Notes: generated by a model not told the origin, from the letters alone. A stretch of DNA of 55,124 nucleotides from Bacillota bacterium (GCA_021324975.1 JAJPIA010000057.1:1-55124), one strand, 5' to 3'. Counted from the stretch's first letter, positions 15,915-25,092 are shown. Translations and numbers: made by a program.

Positions 15915-17423
15915 ATGATGTCGCAGGCGAGCGCACCGCCAAGGCAAAGGACCGCCATCCGCGGCGGATGGGTCGTTGCGTTCGATGGGTCCCGTCACCG
16001 TATCATCTCAGACGGCGCCGTTGTGTTCGTCGGCGATCGGATCGTCGCGGTCGGCGTGGGGGCAGAAGCGGACGCCGACACCGTGATCGACGCGCGCGGC
16101 AAACTCGTCATCCCTGGGCTCATCAGCACCCACGCGCACATCGGCGCGCACCCGGGCGATCGCCTGGTGCTGGACGTCGGCCGGCGCGAACTGCAGGGGT
16201 CCGGGTTTCTCCACTACGAGCCGCGCAAGGCGCTTCACGCTCCGCCGTTCGGTGCCGGCGAGGATACCGGCGCGGCGCTGCGCTTCGGCCTCGCCACGTT
16301 GCTGCGCAGCGGGGTGACGACGGTGCTCGACATGGGGACCGGCGACGCTATCGTCGGCCGAGAACTTGTGCGGTTCGCCGGGGAATGCGGCATCCGATTG
16401 TACTACGGCCCGGGCGTCACCTCGGCCCACTACCTTTGGAGCGTGGATGGGCGGGTGCTACGGTCGTGGCGAGAGGACGGCGGGGCCGGCGCGCTGCGCG
16501 ATGCCGTCGATTTCATCAAGGAGCATCACGGCCGGTACGACGGGCGGGTGCACGGGATGGTGATCATCCACGAGACCTTCAACGCCGCCCCCGCGCTTCT
16601 GCGCGCCGCCAAGACGGCGGCCGGCAGCCTCGGGGTTGGCCTCTCGATACACTGCGCGGAGCAGGTGTTTGAGTTTCATGAAATCCTGCGGACGACGGGT
16701 TTTACGCCGGTCGGGTACCTGGCAAGTGTTGATTTCCTCGGCCCTGAGGTCGTCCTCGGCCATTGCCTGTACGCTGACGGACACTCGCGTGTCGGGTACC
16801 CTTACGCCGGGGATCTCGAGACGATTGCGCGGACTGGCAGCTCTGTAGCGCATTCGCCGGTCGCCGTTGCGCGTCGGGGCGCCATGCTGGAGGATCTGCA
16901 GCGCTATGTGGACTGCGGCGTCACCGTGTCGATTGGGACCGACAGCTACCCGCACGACATGTTCGCGGAGATGCAGTATGCCTCGATGCTTGGGAAGGTC
17001 GCCACACGGAACCACGAAGCGGCGGACGCCGCTACCGTTTTCACGGCCGCTACACTGGGCGGCGCGAAGGCGCTCAGGCGAACCGATCTCGGCCGCCTCT
17101 GCCCTGGGGCGAAGGCCGACCTCGTGATCGTCGACTTCACGAATCCGCGCCTGGGTCCAGTGTACGACCCGGTCAAGGCGCTGTTACACTGTGCCACGAG
17201 CGACCTGGTCGAGCGTGTCATCGTCGACGGCATCACGGTGGTCGACCGCGGGGAGGTCTTGGCGTGGGACCATTCGACCCTCCTCGCGGGCGTGCGGGCG
17301 TCCTCGCGGCGCGTTTGGGATGGTTTTCGCGCTCACCACTGGGCCGGTAGGACGGCGGAGGAGGAGTTTCCGCCTTCCTTCCAAGCCTGGACCGGCGACG
17401 ACGACGCATCCTGCGGTGGTTGA
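15915..17423 (+). CDS. Amidohydrolase-superfamily enzyme, copy 2
   Basis: A 502-aa paralogue of the preceding gene, collinear over its whole length (GGWVVAFDG, VIPGLISTHAHIGAH, YEPRKA, FAGECGIRLYYGPG). H73/H75, the His of LSIHCAEQ, the His of GHC and the Asp of GTDSYP are all kept, so both copies should be active. They differ in the segments expected to line the substrate pocket, so they may act on successive intermediates or pair as a heteromer. The frame is open upstream to 15813, but the first Met candidates are at 15915 and 15918 behind AGAGG. Tandem duplication is the simplest origin. Confidence 0.86.
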   Translation: MMSQASAPPRQRTAIRGGWVVAFDGSRHRIISDGAVVFVGDRIVAVGVGAEADADTVIDARGKLVIPGLISTHAHIGAHPGDRLVLDVGRRELQGSGFLHYEPRKALHAPPFGAGEDTGAALRFGLATLLRSGVTTVLDMGTGDAIVGRELVRFAGECGIRLYYGPGVTSAHYLWSVDGRVLRSWREDGGAGALRDAVDFIKEHHGRYDGRVHGMVIIHETFNAAPALLRAAKTAAGSLGVGLSIHCAEQVFEFHEILRTTGFTPVGYLASVDFLGPEVVLGHCLYADGHSRVGYPYAGDLETIARTGSSVAHSPVAVARRGAMLEDLQRYVDCGVTVSIGTDSYPHDMFAEMQYASMLGKVATRNHEAADAATVFTAATLGGAKALRRTDLGRLCPGAKADLVIVDFTNPRLGPVYDPVKALLHCATSDLVERVIVDGITVVDRGEVLAWDHSTLLAGVRASSRRVWDGFRAHHWAGRTAEEEFPPSFQAWTGDDDASCGG

Positions 17424-17702
17424 TCCCGAAGCGGCCTCCCATGCGAACGACGTACGGTACGGTCCGGGACGCGCGACCTCGGGTAACGGTGCAGGTCCGC
17501 CTCCCGCGCTCCCGAATGGGTTCAGCACTGCGTCGGCAGTCGCGGGGATGGTCGCCCCGGCGGACCGCAGGCATCACGGCTCGCCTTGACACCGACAACC
17601 AGGCCGCCCGCGTGCGCTCGGGCGCGCGGCACTGAACTAAGGTGCGGCGCAGCCATTGTTCCAACGAAGCCCGGTATGACGGATCGAGCGGGAGGAGCGA
17701 TC

Positions 17703-18140
17703 ATGCCAAGGCGTCGGATTCGCGAGTTCAGCGGTGCCGCCTACCGGCACCACGCGAACGGTGTATACTCCATGGCCATCCGCGCCAGCGGAGATTTCGT
17801 CTTCCTGCGAGGTCAAACCGGTTTCGACCTCGACGGTCGGTTCGTCGGCCGCGACGACCCTGGGGCGCAAGCGGAGCAGGCCTGCAAGAACATCAAACAG
17901 CTCATGGTGGAAGCGGGCGGCGACATCACGGATGTCTGCAAGCTGACCGTGTACGTGACCGACGTATCTTACCGCCCCGCTGTCTACCGTGTCATCGATC
18001 GGTACTTCGAAGGCATCCGTCACTGCAGTACCGGCGTCGTCGTGAAGGGGTTGGCGCTGCCAGAACTCCTGGTGGAGATCGACGCGTTCGCCGTGATCGA
18101 CCGCTCGGAGGAGCCAGCCGCGGCGCCCCGGTCGACGTGA
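17703..18140 (+). CDS. Rid (YjgF/YER057c/UK114) family protein
   Basis: A 145-aa small trimeric-type protein of the Rid superfamily. The family segments FVFLRGQTGFDLDG, DVCKLTVYVTDV and LPELLVEIDAFAVI are present. The Arg that RidA uses for imine hydrolysis (in RLPxxxxxEI) appears to be replaced by Leu, so this is probably not a canonical RidA imine deaminase but one of the pathway-specific Rid groups (RutC-like or other). ATG at 17703 with GGGAGGAG upstream. It lies 13 bp before the M20 gene. Rid proteins commonly accompany amide and heterocycle catabolic enzymes, where they hydrolyse unstable enamine, imine or aminoacrylate products. Confidence 0.87.
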   Translation: MPRRRIREFSGAAYRHHANGVYSMAIRASGDFVFLRGQTGFDLDGRFVGRDDPGAQAEQACKNIKQLMVEAGGDITDVCKLTVYVTDVSYRPAVYRVIDRYFEGIRHCSTGVVVKGLALPELLVEIDAFAVIDRSEEPAAAPRST

Positions 18141-18153
18141 GGAGGTGTAGGGA

Positions 18154-19392
18154 ATGGCCACGACGGATGCGGTGCTGGAGCGGGTCAACGCCGAGCAGCT
18201 GATCGATCTCTGCGGAAGCCTGATCCGGATTCCGAGTTTCAAGACCGAAGAGACCGCCGTCGCGCGCTGGCTGGCCGACTTCTTCCAGCGGCGCGGGTAC
18301 GAGGTGGAGCTGCAGGAGGTGGACCCCGAACGGTTCCAGACCATCGCGACGCTGCGCGGCGCCGGCGGCGGAAGGAGCTTGATGTTCAACGGCCACATCG
18401 ACATCGATCCCCTGGCGCAGGGATGGACGCGCGACCCGTGGACCCCCATCGTCGAAGGCGACCGGCTGTACGGGGCCGGTTCCTACAACATGAAGGGCGG
18501 GGATACGTCGATGATCATGGCCGCGGAGACGATCCGCGAGTCGGGCGTCAGGCTCAGGGGCGACTTGGTCATCGCCTGCGTCGTCGGCGAGTTGCAGGGG
18601 GGCGTGGGGACCGTGCACCTCCTCGAGCGCGGTCGGCGCACGGACATGGCGGTGGTCACGGAGCCGTACGGCGCACACAACGTCATCACCACGCACGCGG
18701 GGGTCGTCGAGATCGCCATCTCCATCGTCGGGCGGTCGACCCATATCACCCGTCCGCAGTACCGCGTGGATGCGATCGCCAACGCGATGAAGGCGATCAA
18801 GGCACTGCGAACCGTCAAGTTCCGCCACACGCCCCGGCCCGACCTGCCCGCACTGCCGCTGCTCAATGTCGGGTGCATCATCGGAGGGCGCGGGCGCGAC
18901 TACGTGATGAGCGGGCCGAACTATTCGTGCGATTACTGCACGCTGCTCGTCGACGTGCGGTTCCTGCCCACGCAGACATCGCAAACGGTGGTCGAAGACA
19001 TCCGGGCCGCGCTCGACGCCGTGCGGACCGCAGATCCGCAGTTCCAGTACGAGATCGATGTGCCGCCACCGCCGCGGTTCAAGGCCCTGCGGGTGACGAT
19101 GGAGCCCACCGACGTGCCGGTGCAGGAGTACATTGTGCAGTCCGTGATCCGGCACTACCGCGACGTGACCGGCCGTGACCCGGAGACCGTCGGTACGGTG
19201 CTGCCCTTGTCGTACGCCGGGGACGACATCTGCCACCTGTGGCGGGCTGGCATTCCCTGCGTATTGTACGGGCCGGCCGGGCTGGAAGGAACGGCCGAAG
19301 CTCCCGACAACTGCATTCTTATTAGCGAAATGGTGTTGGCCACCAAGGTGCTCGCGTTGACCGCCTTGGACGTGTGCGGCACTGCGCGTTGA
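18154..19392 (+). CDS. M20-family amidohydrolase (ArgE-like) with altered metal motif
   Basis: A 412-aa M20-fold protein. H81/D83 (GHIDID) and E170 (VVTEPY) are present. The bridging Asp of GxGxxDMKGG is N112 (AGSYNMKGG), the DEE motif reads GEL (E146, L147), and the His of AHxxDE is absent (EAPDN). Three of the usual metal contacts are therefore changed, so the enzyme may use one metal, another chemistry, or act as a binding protein. GAGGTG precedes the ATG. It lies 33 bp before a Tat-type binding protein in the same plus-strand arm, as expected for an enzyme acting on the imported compound. Confidence 0.86.
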   Translation: MATTDAVLERVNAEQLIDLCGSLIRIPSFKTEETAVARWLADFFQRRGYEVELQEVDPERFQTIATLRGAGGGRSLMFNGHIDIDPLAQGWTRDPWTPIVEGDRLYGAGSYNMKGGDTSMIMAAETIRESGVRLRGDLVIACVVGELQGGVGTVHLLERGRRTDMAVVTEPYGAHNVITTHAGVVEIAISIVGRSTHITRPQYRVDAIANAMKAIKALRTVKFRHTPRPDLPALPLLNVGCIIGGRGRDYVMSGPNYSCDYCTLLVDVRFLPTQTSQTVVEDIRAALDAVRTADPQFQYEIDVPPPPRFKALRVTMEPTDVPVQEYIVQSVIRHYRDVTGRDPETVGTVLPLSYAGDDICHLWRAGIPCVLYGPAGLEGTAEAPDNCILISEMVLATKVLALTALDVCGTAR

Positions 19393-19425
19393 ATGAACTA
19401 TGAGAACGGTGGAGGGGGTCCTGTC

Positions 19426-21102
19426 ATGCGGAGGTCCACACGCAGACAGTTCTTAAAAGCCGGAGCGTATTTGGGGGCGGGCGCAGCGGTGGCGGGGCGT
19501 TTTACGCCGCGGGTGCTGGCGGCGGCTCCGAAACGCGGCGGCACGGTCGTGGTCGGTGTGTACCAAGAGGCCAACAGCCTAAACTGGATCCTGACCGGAG
19601 GCAACATCTCGTTCGCGACGATGACGCTGAGCCCGATGTTCGACCCCATGCTGCGGGTCAACCAGCAGTCCCAGTTGGAGCCGGCGCTCCTCGCGGAGGT
19701 GCCGTCGGTGGCGAACGGCGGCATCTCAAAGGACGGAATGACCTACACCCTGCGTATGCACCCCGGGTTGAAGTGGGACGATGGCGCGCCGTGCACCATG
19801 CGCGACTGGGCATTCACGTGGAAGTGGATCATGACACCGAAGAATGGGGCCGTCATCACGTCCGGGTGGGACAAGATCGCGGACGTCCAAGTGAAGAACG
19901 ATACGACGGCCGTCGTGACCCTGAAGCAGCAGTATATCCCGTTCGTCGCGGAGACGCTGGCGGACTGGCAATTGCTGCCGGAGCACGTGCAGAGCAAGAT
20001 GACCTCGCAGGATTTCGGGCGCAAGCCGGTCGGTAACGGCCCGTTCAAGTTCGGCGAGTGGGCGTCCGGCGACCACATCACGATGGTCCGAAATCCGCTC
20101 TACTGGCGCCCCCAGAAGGCGTATCTCGACCGCATTGTGTTTAAGGTGTTGCCCGACCGCAACACGGTGATCGCACAGGCCAAAACGGGGGACATCGACC
20201 TCGGCATCGACTACACCGAGGCCCAGATCCCCGAGATGTCCAAGGTGCCGAACGTCAACCTGATCATCACCCACCCGCCGATCTACGAGCGGTACCACTT
20301 TACGATGGTGTCGAGGGACGACGTCTCGAAGCCGCATCCCATCCTGGGCGATATCCGCGTCCGGCGGGCGCTCGTCATGGCGACCGACAGGCCGACGGTG
20401 ATCAATACGGTCCTGTTCGGGCGGACGAAGATCGCGAAAAACGAGCTCGACAACACCGCGTACGAGGACACGAGTATCCACCCGCTGCCGTTCTCGCTGG
20501 ACCAGGCCCGGGCGCTCCTCGACGAGGCAGGATGGAAGCTCGGCGCTGACGGGATCCGGGCGAAGGACGGCCAGCGGCTCTCGCTGACGTTCTCCACGAC
20601 TGCAGGGAACCAGACGCGTGCGACGATCGAGGCCATTGTCCAGGCGAACTGGAAGTCCGTCGGCGTCGAGATGACGATCCACGACGAGCCGGCCTCGAAC
20701 TTCTTCGGCAGTTTCTCCGAAGGCGGCGGGTGGCTCGCGCGGAAGTACGACGTGGTGGGGTTCGCGAATGGGCTGTCCAGCGTCGACCCGAACCTCCGGC
20801 CATTCTGGCACTCGAGCGAGATTCCGACGAAGGAGAAACCCAACGGGCTCAACGCGAGCGGCCTCGCCGACGCGAAACTCGATGCCCTGCTCGACGCGCA
20901 GCTCAAGGAATTCGACCCGGCGAAGCGGCGGCAGCTGCTGGACCAGGCCCAGGTGCTGCTCCATAACGACGTGCCGATGATCCCGATGTACGACCGCGCG
21001 ACGATCAACACCGTGAACAAGCGCGTGCACGGCGTGAACCCAACAAACTTTGGTGGCATCACCGGTCTGATGTGGAACACGTACGAGTGGTGGGTCGAGT
21101 AG
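19426..21102 (+). CDS. Family-5 ABC transporter solute-binding protein, Tat-exported
   Basis: A 558-aa extracytoplasmic binding protein. It has a Tat signal (RRQFLKAGAYLGAGAA) with a probable cleavage site after VLA and no lipobox Cys. The mature protein starts near GGTVVVGVYQEANSLNWIL, which is identical to the start of the mature binding protein at 10695. The ATG at 19426 has GGAGGGGG upstream; an earlier in-frame ATG at 19393 lacks one. The DppB-type permease follows after 4 bp, so this is the cognate receptor for that transporter. The close paralogue across the divergon probably shares the permease and recognises a related ligand. Confidence 0.92.
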   Translation: MRRSTRRQFLKAGAYLGAGAAVAGRFTPRVLAAAPKRGGTVVVGVYQEANSLNWILTGGNISFATMTLSPMFDPMLRVNQQSQLEPALLAEVPSVANGGISKDGMTYTLRMHPGLKWDDGAPCTMRDWAFTWKWIMTPKNGAVITSGWDKIADVQVKNDTTAVVTLKQQYIPFVAETLADWQLLPEHVQSKMTSQDFGRKPVGNGPFKFGEWASGDHITMVRNPLYWRPQKAYLDRIVFKVLPDRNTVIAQAKTGDIDLGIDYTEAQIPEMSKVPNVNLIITHPPIYERYHFTMVSRDDVSKPHPILGDIRVRRALVMATDRPTVINTVLFGRTKIAKNELDNTAYEDTSIHPLPFSLDQARALLDEAGWKLGADGIRAKDGQRLSLTFSTTAGNQTRATIEAIVQANWKSVGVEMTIHDEPASNFFGSFSEGGGWLARKYDVVGFANGLSSVDPNLRPFWHSSEIPTKEKPNGLNASGLADAKLDALLDAQLKEFDPAKRRQLLDQAQVLLHNDVPMIPMYDRATINTVNKRVHGVNPTNFGGITGLMWNTYEWWVE

Positions 21103-21106
21103 GGCC

Positions 21107-22072
21107 GTGATCGGTCTGATCGTCCGGCGCCTTCTGCAGGCGGTGCCGCTGCTCTTCGCGATTTCGCTGGTCGCGTTTGTGCTCGTGCGTCTGAGCGGCG
21201 ACCCCATGTCGATGTATGGGGCGAACGCCGCGCTCTCAGCGCAAGACCGCGCTCGCATCATCGCGGCGCACGGGTGGGACAAGCCGAAGATTGTGCAGTA
21301 CTTCTATTGGTTGCGCGACGTGGTCCGCGGCGACTGGGGCACGTCGTTGTACACCTATCGCCCCGTGACGGTGATGATCTGGGAACGCCTTCCCAACACC
21401 CTGATCCTCATGGGTACGGTGTACGTGATCGTCGTACTGGTATCGGTCCCGCTCGGCGTGTACTCGGCCACGCACCGCTACAGCGCGTGGGACTATGTGA
21501 TCAACGGCGGGGCCTTCTTTTCGTTCGCGCTACCGACGTTCTGGCTCGGACTGGTCAGTATCATGATCGTATCGGTCAAGTTCCAGCAATGGGGGCTGCC
21601 GCATCTCCCGGCCGGCGGGATGTACAACCTGCAGCGGGGGGAGAGCGTGGGGCAGGTGCTGCTGCACCTGATCCTGCCCGCCGCCGTCCTGTCCATCGTG
21701 TCCCTCGCCGGGTACGTCCGCTACCTCCGGGCCAGCATGCTGGAGGTGCTGCGGCAGGACTACGTGCGCACAGCCCGCGCGAAAGGGGTCCCGGAAGCAC
21801 GGGTGCTGTGGACCCACGTCTTCCGCAACGCGCTCTTGTCACTTGTCACGCTCATGTCCTTGGATGCGGCGCGCATCTTCTCGGGCGCGCTGGTCACGGA
21901 GCAGGTCTTTGCCTGGCCTGGCATGGGGCGCCTGTTCGTGGAGAATGCCGCGCGGGCCGACTACCCGGTGCTGATGGGGTTGATCATGGCTGTCTCGGTC
22001 CTCGTGATCGTGTTCAACTTGATCGCCGACATCGTGTATGGGTACCTCGACCCGAAGATCAGATTTGGGTAG
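21107..22072 (+). CDS. ABC transporter permease, DppB type
   Basis: A 321-aa inner-membrane permease of the dipeptide/oligopeptide group, with about six helices. The first runs from RRLLQAVPLLFAISLVAFVL. The ATPase-contact loop is YVRTARAKGVPEARVLWTHV, and the C-terminus LDPKIRFG is typical. GTG start 4 bp after the binding protein. It pairs with the DppC-type gene immediately downstream. No ATPase gene accompanies them. Confidence 0.93.
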   Translation: MIGLIVRRLLQAVPLLFAISLVAFVLVRLSGDPMSMYGANAALSAQDRARIIAAHGWDKPKIVQYFYWLRDVVRGDWGTSLYTYRPVTVMIWERLPNTLILMGTVYVIVVLVSVPLGVYSATHRYSAWDYVINGGAFFSFALPTFWLGLVSIMIVSVKFQQWGLPHLPAGGMYNLQRGESVGQVLLHLILPAAVLSIVSLAGYVRYLRASMLEVLRQDYVRTARAKGVPEARVLWTHVFRNALLSLVTLMSLDAARIFSGALVTEQVFAWPGMGRLFVENAARADYPVLMGLIMAVSVLVIVFNLIADIVYGYLDPKIRFG

Positions 22073-22073
22073 C

Positions 22074-22973
22074 GTGGCGAAGGCCGCGGGCGCGCTGGCG
22101 CAGGGTCGCGAGCGGCGGCCGGGACACCAGCGCTCCGGTCCGTCGCTGTGGGCCCGGTACGCGCGCCACCGAGGCGCAGTCTTGGCGCTCGGTGTGGTCA
22201 CCATCGTCGTCGCCATTGCCCTGCTGACGCCGGTCCTGGTGCCGCAGGCGGCGGCGATCCAGCCCCACCCGCAGAACATGCTGCACACGCCCGACGCGGC
22301 TCACCCGCTCGGGACGGACGAGGTCGGACGAGACATTCTCGCGCGGCTCATGTACGCGAGCCGGATCTCGCTGACGGTCGGCGTGCTTGCCATGTTGGTG
22401 TCGATTGGCCTCGGCGTGTCGGTCGGTGCACTCGCGGGGTACTTCGTCGGCTGGGTCGACACCGTCCTGATGCGGTTCACGGACGCACTGCTCAGCATCC
22501 CAGTGCTGTTCCTCCTCATTGCGCTCGCGGTCGTTCTGGGGCCGAGCGTGCGGACCCTCATTGTGGCGATCGGCGCGCTCAGCTGGATGGAGCTCGCCCG
22601 GATCATCAGGGCCAACATCCTGTCACTGCGCGAGCGCGAGTTTGTGGAGGCAGCCCGGGCCATCGGCGCGGTGGACCTCCTGATTATCGCCCGCCATATC
22701 CTCCCCAACACCTTCGGTCCGATTGTCGTGGCTGGGACGCTGAACGTTGGCAACGCTATGCTCACCGAAGCGGCGGTGAGCTACCTCGGCCTCGGCGTGC
22801 AGCCGCCAACGCCCAGTTGGGGCAACATGCTCTTCAACGCGCAGAGCTATCTCTGGAACGCGCCGTGGGTCGCCCTATATCCCGGGTTGATGATCGTCGT
22901 TACGGTGCTCGCCATCAATTTTGTGGGCGACGGCTTGCGAGACGCCCTGGACCCGCGGAGGGTCGAGGGGTAG
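22074..22973 (+). CDS. ABC transporter permease, DppC type
   Basis: A 299-aa inner-membrane permease. The cytoplasmic N-terminus is followed by a first helix near residues 40-60, the conserved HPLGTDEVGRDILARLMYA, the ATPase-contact loop EFVEAARAIGAVDLLIIARH and the end VGDGLRDALDPR. The GTG at 22074 sits one base after the dppB stop and is taken as the start; in-frame TTG (22065) or ATG (22038) codons inside dppB are alternatives. It forms the translocation pore with the preceding protein. The ureohydrolase gene follows, probably in the same transcript. Confidence 0.92.
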   Translation: MAKAAGALAQGRERRPGHQRSGPSLWARYARHRGAVLALGVVTIVVAIALLTPVLVPQAAAIQPHPQNMLHTPDAAHPLGTDEVGRDILARLMYASRISLTVGVLAMLVSIGLGVSVGALAGYFVGWVDTVLMRFTDALLSIPVLFLLIALAVVLGPSVRTLIVAIGALSWMELARIIRANILSLREREFVEAARAIGAVDLLIIARHILPNTFGPIVVAGTLNVGNAMLTEAAVSYLGLGVQPPTPSWGNMLFNAQSYLWNAPWVALYPGLMIVVTVLAINFVGDGLRDALDPRRVEG

Positions 22974-23098
22974 GCCGTTGAGCATGCATGGGAGCGTCTG
23001 CGGCCAAGGCGCTTGTCTCGGCATACGGTGTCTCGCATGATGCAACTCATACGCCGCGCTTCTGGAGGGCGTCGGAAATGAAGGGAGGCATGGAGGCG

Positions 23099-24073
23099 AT
23101 GACCCCGCGACTCGCGCCCGTTCCCTCGGGCAGCCCCACGTTTCTCGACGCGCCGCGATGCCACGACGTCCGCGCGTTGGACGCCGACGTGGCGATCATT
23201 GGGGTGCCGTTCGGCACGCCGTACGAGCTCGAGTACTCGACGGCGGCGAGCGCGGCGCCGCGCGCGATCCGCGAACAGTCGATGAAGTATGTGCCATGGT
23301 ATGTGACCCATTACGACTTTGACTTTGGCGGAGACCTCTTCGGGGGCCGGCCGGTTCGCATCGCGGACTGCGGAGACGTCGCTATGGCGCCCGGTGCGTG
23401 GGCCGAGAACGCTGCCGCCACGACGACCGCGATCCGCGAGATCCTGCGTCAGGGCGCCTTGCCAATCGTGTTGGGCGGCGAGCACTCGATACCGATCCCT
23501 GTCATGCGTGCCTTCGATGCCTGTGGCCCGATGTGTGTGGTTCAGCTCGACGCGCATATCGACTGGCGCGACGATCGTGACGGCGTACGGGACGGGCTCA
23601 GCAGCACCATGCGCCGGGCCTCGGAGTTGCCGTGGGTCACGGGGATGGCGCAGATTGGGATCCGCGGCTTCGGTAGCGCGCGAGAGGCCGAGTTCGATGC
23701 CGCCCGTGCGTACGGGTCCGTCATCGTGGGGGCGGAGGAAGTACACCGCGCCGGCGTCGGGGCGGTGCTGAGCCGCGTGCCCGATGCGCCGGCGTACTAC
23801 ATCACGCTGGATGCGGATGGGCTCGATCCGTCGATCGCGCCCGGCGTCTGGGGGCCCGCGTTTGGAGGGCTGACCTACTTCGAGGCCACGAACCTGCTGC
23901 GCGGCATCGCCGCCAAGGGACGCATCGTGGGGTTCGACTTCGTTGAGGTGATCCCGAGCCTCGATGTGCAGCACACGACCAGTCGGTTGGCGGCCCGATT
24001 GATCATGAACCTGCTCGGCGCCGCGGCCCGCTCCGGACAGTTCGGGCGGCCGGCGGCGGGGACGGGGTCATGA
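23099..24073 (+). CDS. Ureohydrolase (arginase/agmatinase superfamily)
   Basis: A 324-aa binuclear manganese-type hydrolase. All metal segments are present: GGEHS (H129), DAHID (D151, H153, D155) and TLDADGLDP (D238, D240). The family splits guanidino groups to urea, or formimino groups to formamide. Substrate residues do not identify arginase, agmatinase or guanidinobutyrase. Several Met codons are in frame; 23099 is chosen because GGGAGG lies ten bases upstream, with 23090 and 23078 as alternatives. It is the last gene of the plus-strand arm, so a guanidino or ureido intermediate is a reasonable guess for the locus substrate. Confidence 0.9.
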   Translation: MTPRLAPVPSGSPTFLDAPRCHDVRALDADVAIIGVPFGTPYELEYSTAASAAPRAIREQSMKYVPWYVTHYDFDFGGDLFGGRPVRIADCGDVAMAPGAWAENAAATTTAIREILRQGALPIVLGGEHSIPIPVMRAFDACGPMCVVQLDAHIDWRDDRDGVRDGLSSTMRRASELPWVTGMAQIGIRGFGSAREAEFDAARAYGSVIVGAEEVHRAGVGAVLSRVPDAPAYYITLDADGLDPSIAPGVWGPAFGGLTYFEATNLLRGIAAKGRIVGFDFVEVIPSLDVQHTTSRLAARLIMNLLGAAARSGQFGRPAAGTGS

Positions 24074-24223
24074 CGATGCGAGCCAGCTCCATCCGTGCAT
24101 CGAGTTCCGGGATCATCAGGGTCGGCTGAGCTATGACCGCACCCCTAGCGCGCTCGTGTCGAGCGACGATTTTTCGGCGAGGCTGATGCAATCGCCTGGC
24201 CGCTTTTCATCAAACGTAATAGG

Positions 24224-24242
24224 GCACGGCAACTTGCCGTGC
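24224..24242. terminator. Probable bidirectional terminator between convergent operons
   Basis: GCACGGCAA-C-TTGCCGTGC is a perfect 9-1-9 inverted repeat that can fold as a 7-bp GC-rich stem with an AACTT loop. It lies in the 197-bp gap where the plus-strand ureohydrolase arm and the minus-strand permease operon meet. No clear U-tract follows on either strand, so termination would be weak or factor-assisted. Confidence 0.5.
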
Positions 24243-24270
24243 TCCTCGGTCGCGTGGCGCCGGCACATGC

Positions 24271-25092
24271 CTAGGCGCCTCGTCCGATGGCGGCGCGGTC
24301 CCGCAGCCCATCGCCCACCAACACCGCGGCCAGGGCAATCGCCACGAGCACACCCGCCGGAAAGGCCGCAAGCCACGGCGCTTGCACGACAACCGCCTGA
24401 GTCTCGCCCAGCATGGTCCCAAGGCTTGCCGCCGGCGGTTGCAGGCCGGCGCCGATAAAGCTGAACGTGGCCTCGCCCAGGATCGCCCCCACGAAAACCA
24501 CGGTTTGCTGCACCAGCACGGAATCCACAGCGTTTCGCAAGATGTGCCGGTAGAGCATGCGCGGCAAGGTGCTCCCAAGCGCTCTCGCGGCCTCAACGTA
24601 CTCCTGGGACGACAACGCTAAAGTGGCGGCCCGCGCCACTCGAATAGTCAGAGGTGTCCACGCTATCAATAGGACGACCACGATGTTGAGGAGCCCGGCG
24701 CCCAACACGGCTACCGAGGCAATGGCGAGGAGGACCGGAGGCAATGACATCAGCGTATCAACGGTGCGCATGATGAACCCATCGAGGTTCCGAATATAGG
24801 CAGCCGCCATGCCAATCGGCATGCCCAAAAGGAACGTCCCCACGCTCACCCCGAGGCCGATTCCCAGAGCGATCTGGGTCGCGTAAATGGTGCGAACCAG
24901 GACGTCCCGACCATACATGTCCGTGCCCATCGCGTGGTCGGGACTGGGGGGCTGCATCAAGCTGTTCGGATCCGCCGCATTGGGATCGAGATGAACGAGA
25001 AAAGGTACAATCAAGACTAACACCGCGATGATACAGAGCGCGCCGCCCCCCACCCACAGGCGCGCATGTCGCGCCCAGGTGCGATTATGCAT
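24271..25092 (-). CDS. ABC transporter permease, DppC type
   Basis: A 273-aa inner-membrane permease. It has HAMGTDMYGRDVLVRTIYA, the contact loop EYVEAARALGSTLPRMLYRH and VLVGDGLRDRAAIGRG at the end. The usual LDPR terminus is replaced and the loop-side Gly-Asp-Gly is kept. Its start overlaps the end of the upstream dppB gene by 8 bp. It is the last gene of the operon binding-protein/DppB/DppC preceded by a serine hydrolase. No ATPase gene follows. Confidence 0.92.
   Translation of the reverse strand: MHNRTWARHARLWVGGGALCIIAVLVLIVPFLVHLDPNAADPNSLMQPPSPDHAMGTDMYGRDVLVRTIYATQIALGIGLGVSVGTFLLGMPIGMAAAYIRNLDGFIMRTVDTLMSLPPVLLAIASVAVLGAGLLNIVVVLLIAWTPLTIRVARAATLALSSQEYVEAARALGSTLPRMLYRHILRNAVDSVLVQQTVVFVGAILGEATFSFIGAGLQPPAASLGTMLGETQAVVVQAPWLAAFPAGVLVAIALAAVLVGDGLRDRAAIGRGA

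Noticed and set aside
17992-21282. Long minus-strand open frames (over 400 and 500 codons) opposite the M20 and binding-protein genes
   Set aside because: They are antisense shadows of GC-rich genes. Their translations are Arg/His/Asp-rich with no family motifs, whereas the plus strand carries full domains with ribosome binding sites.
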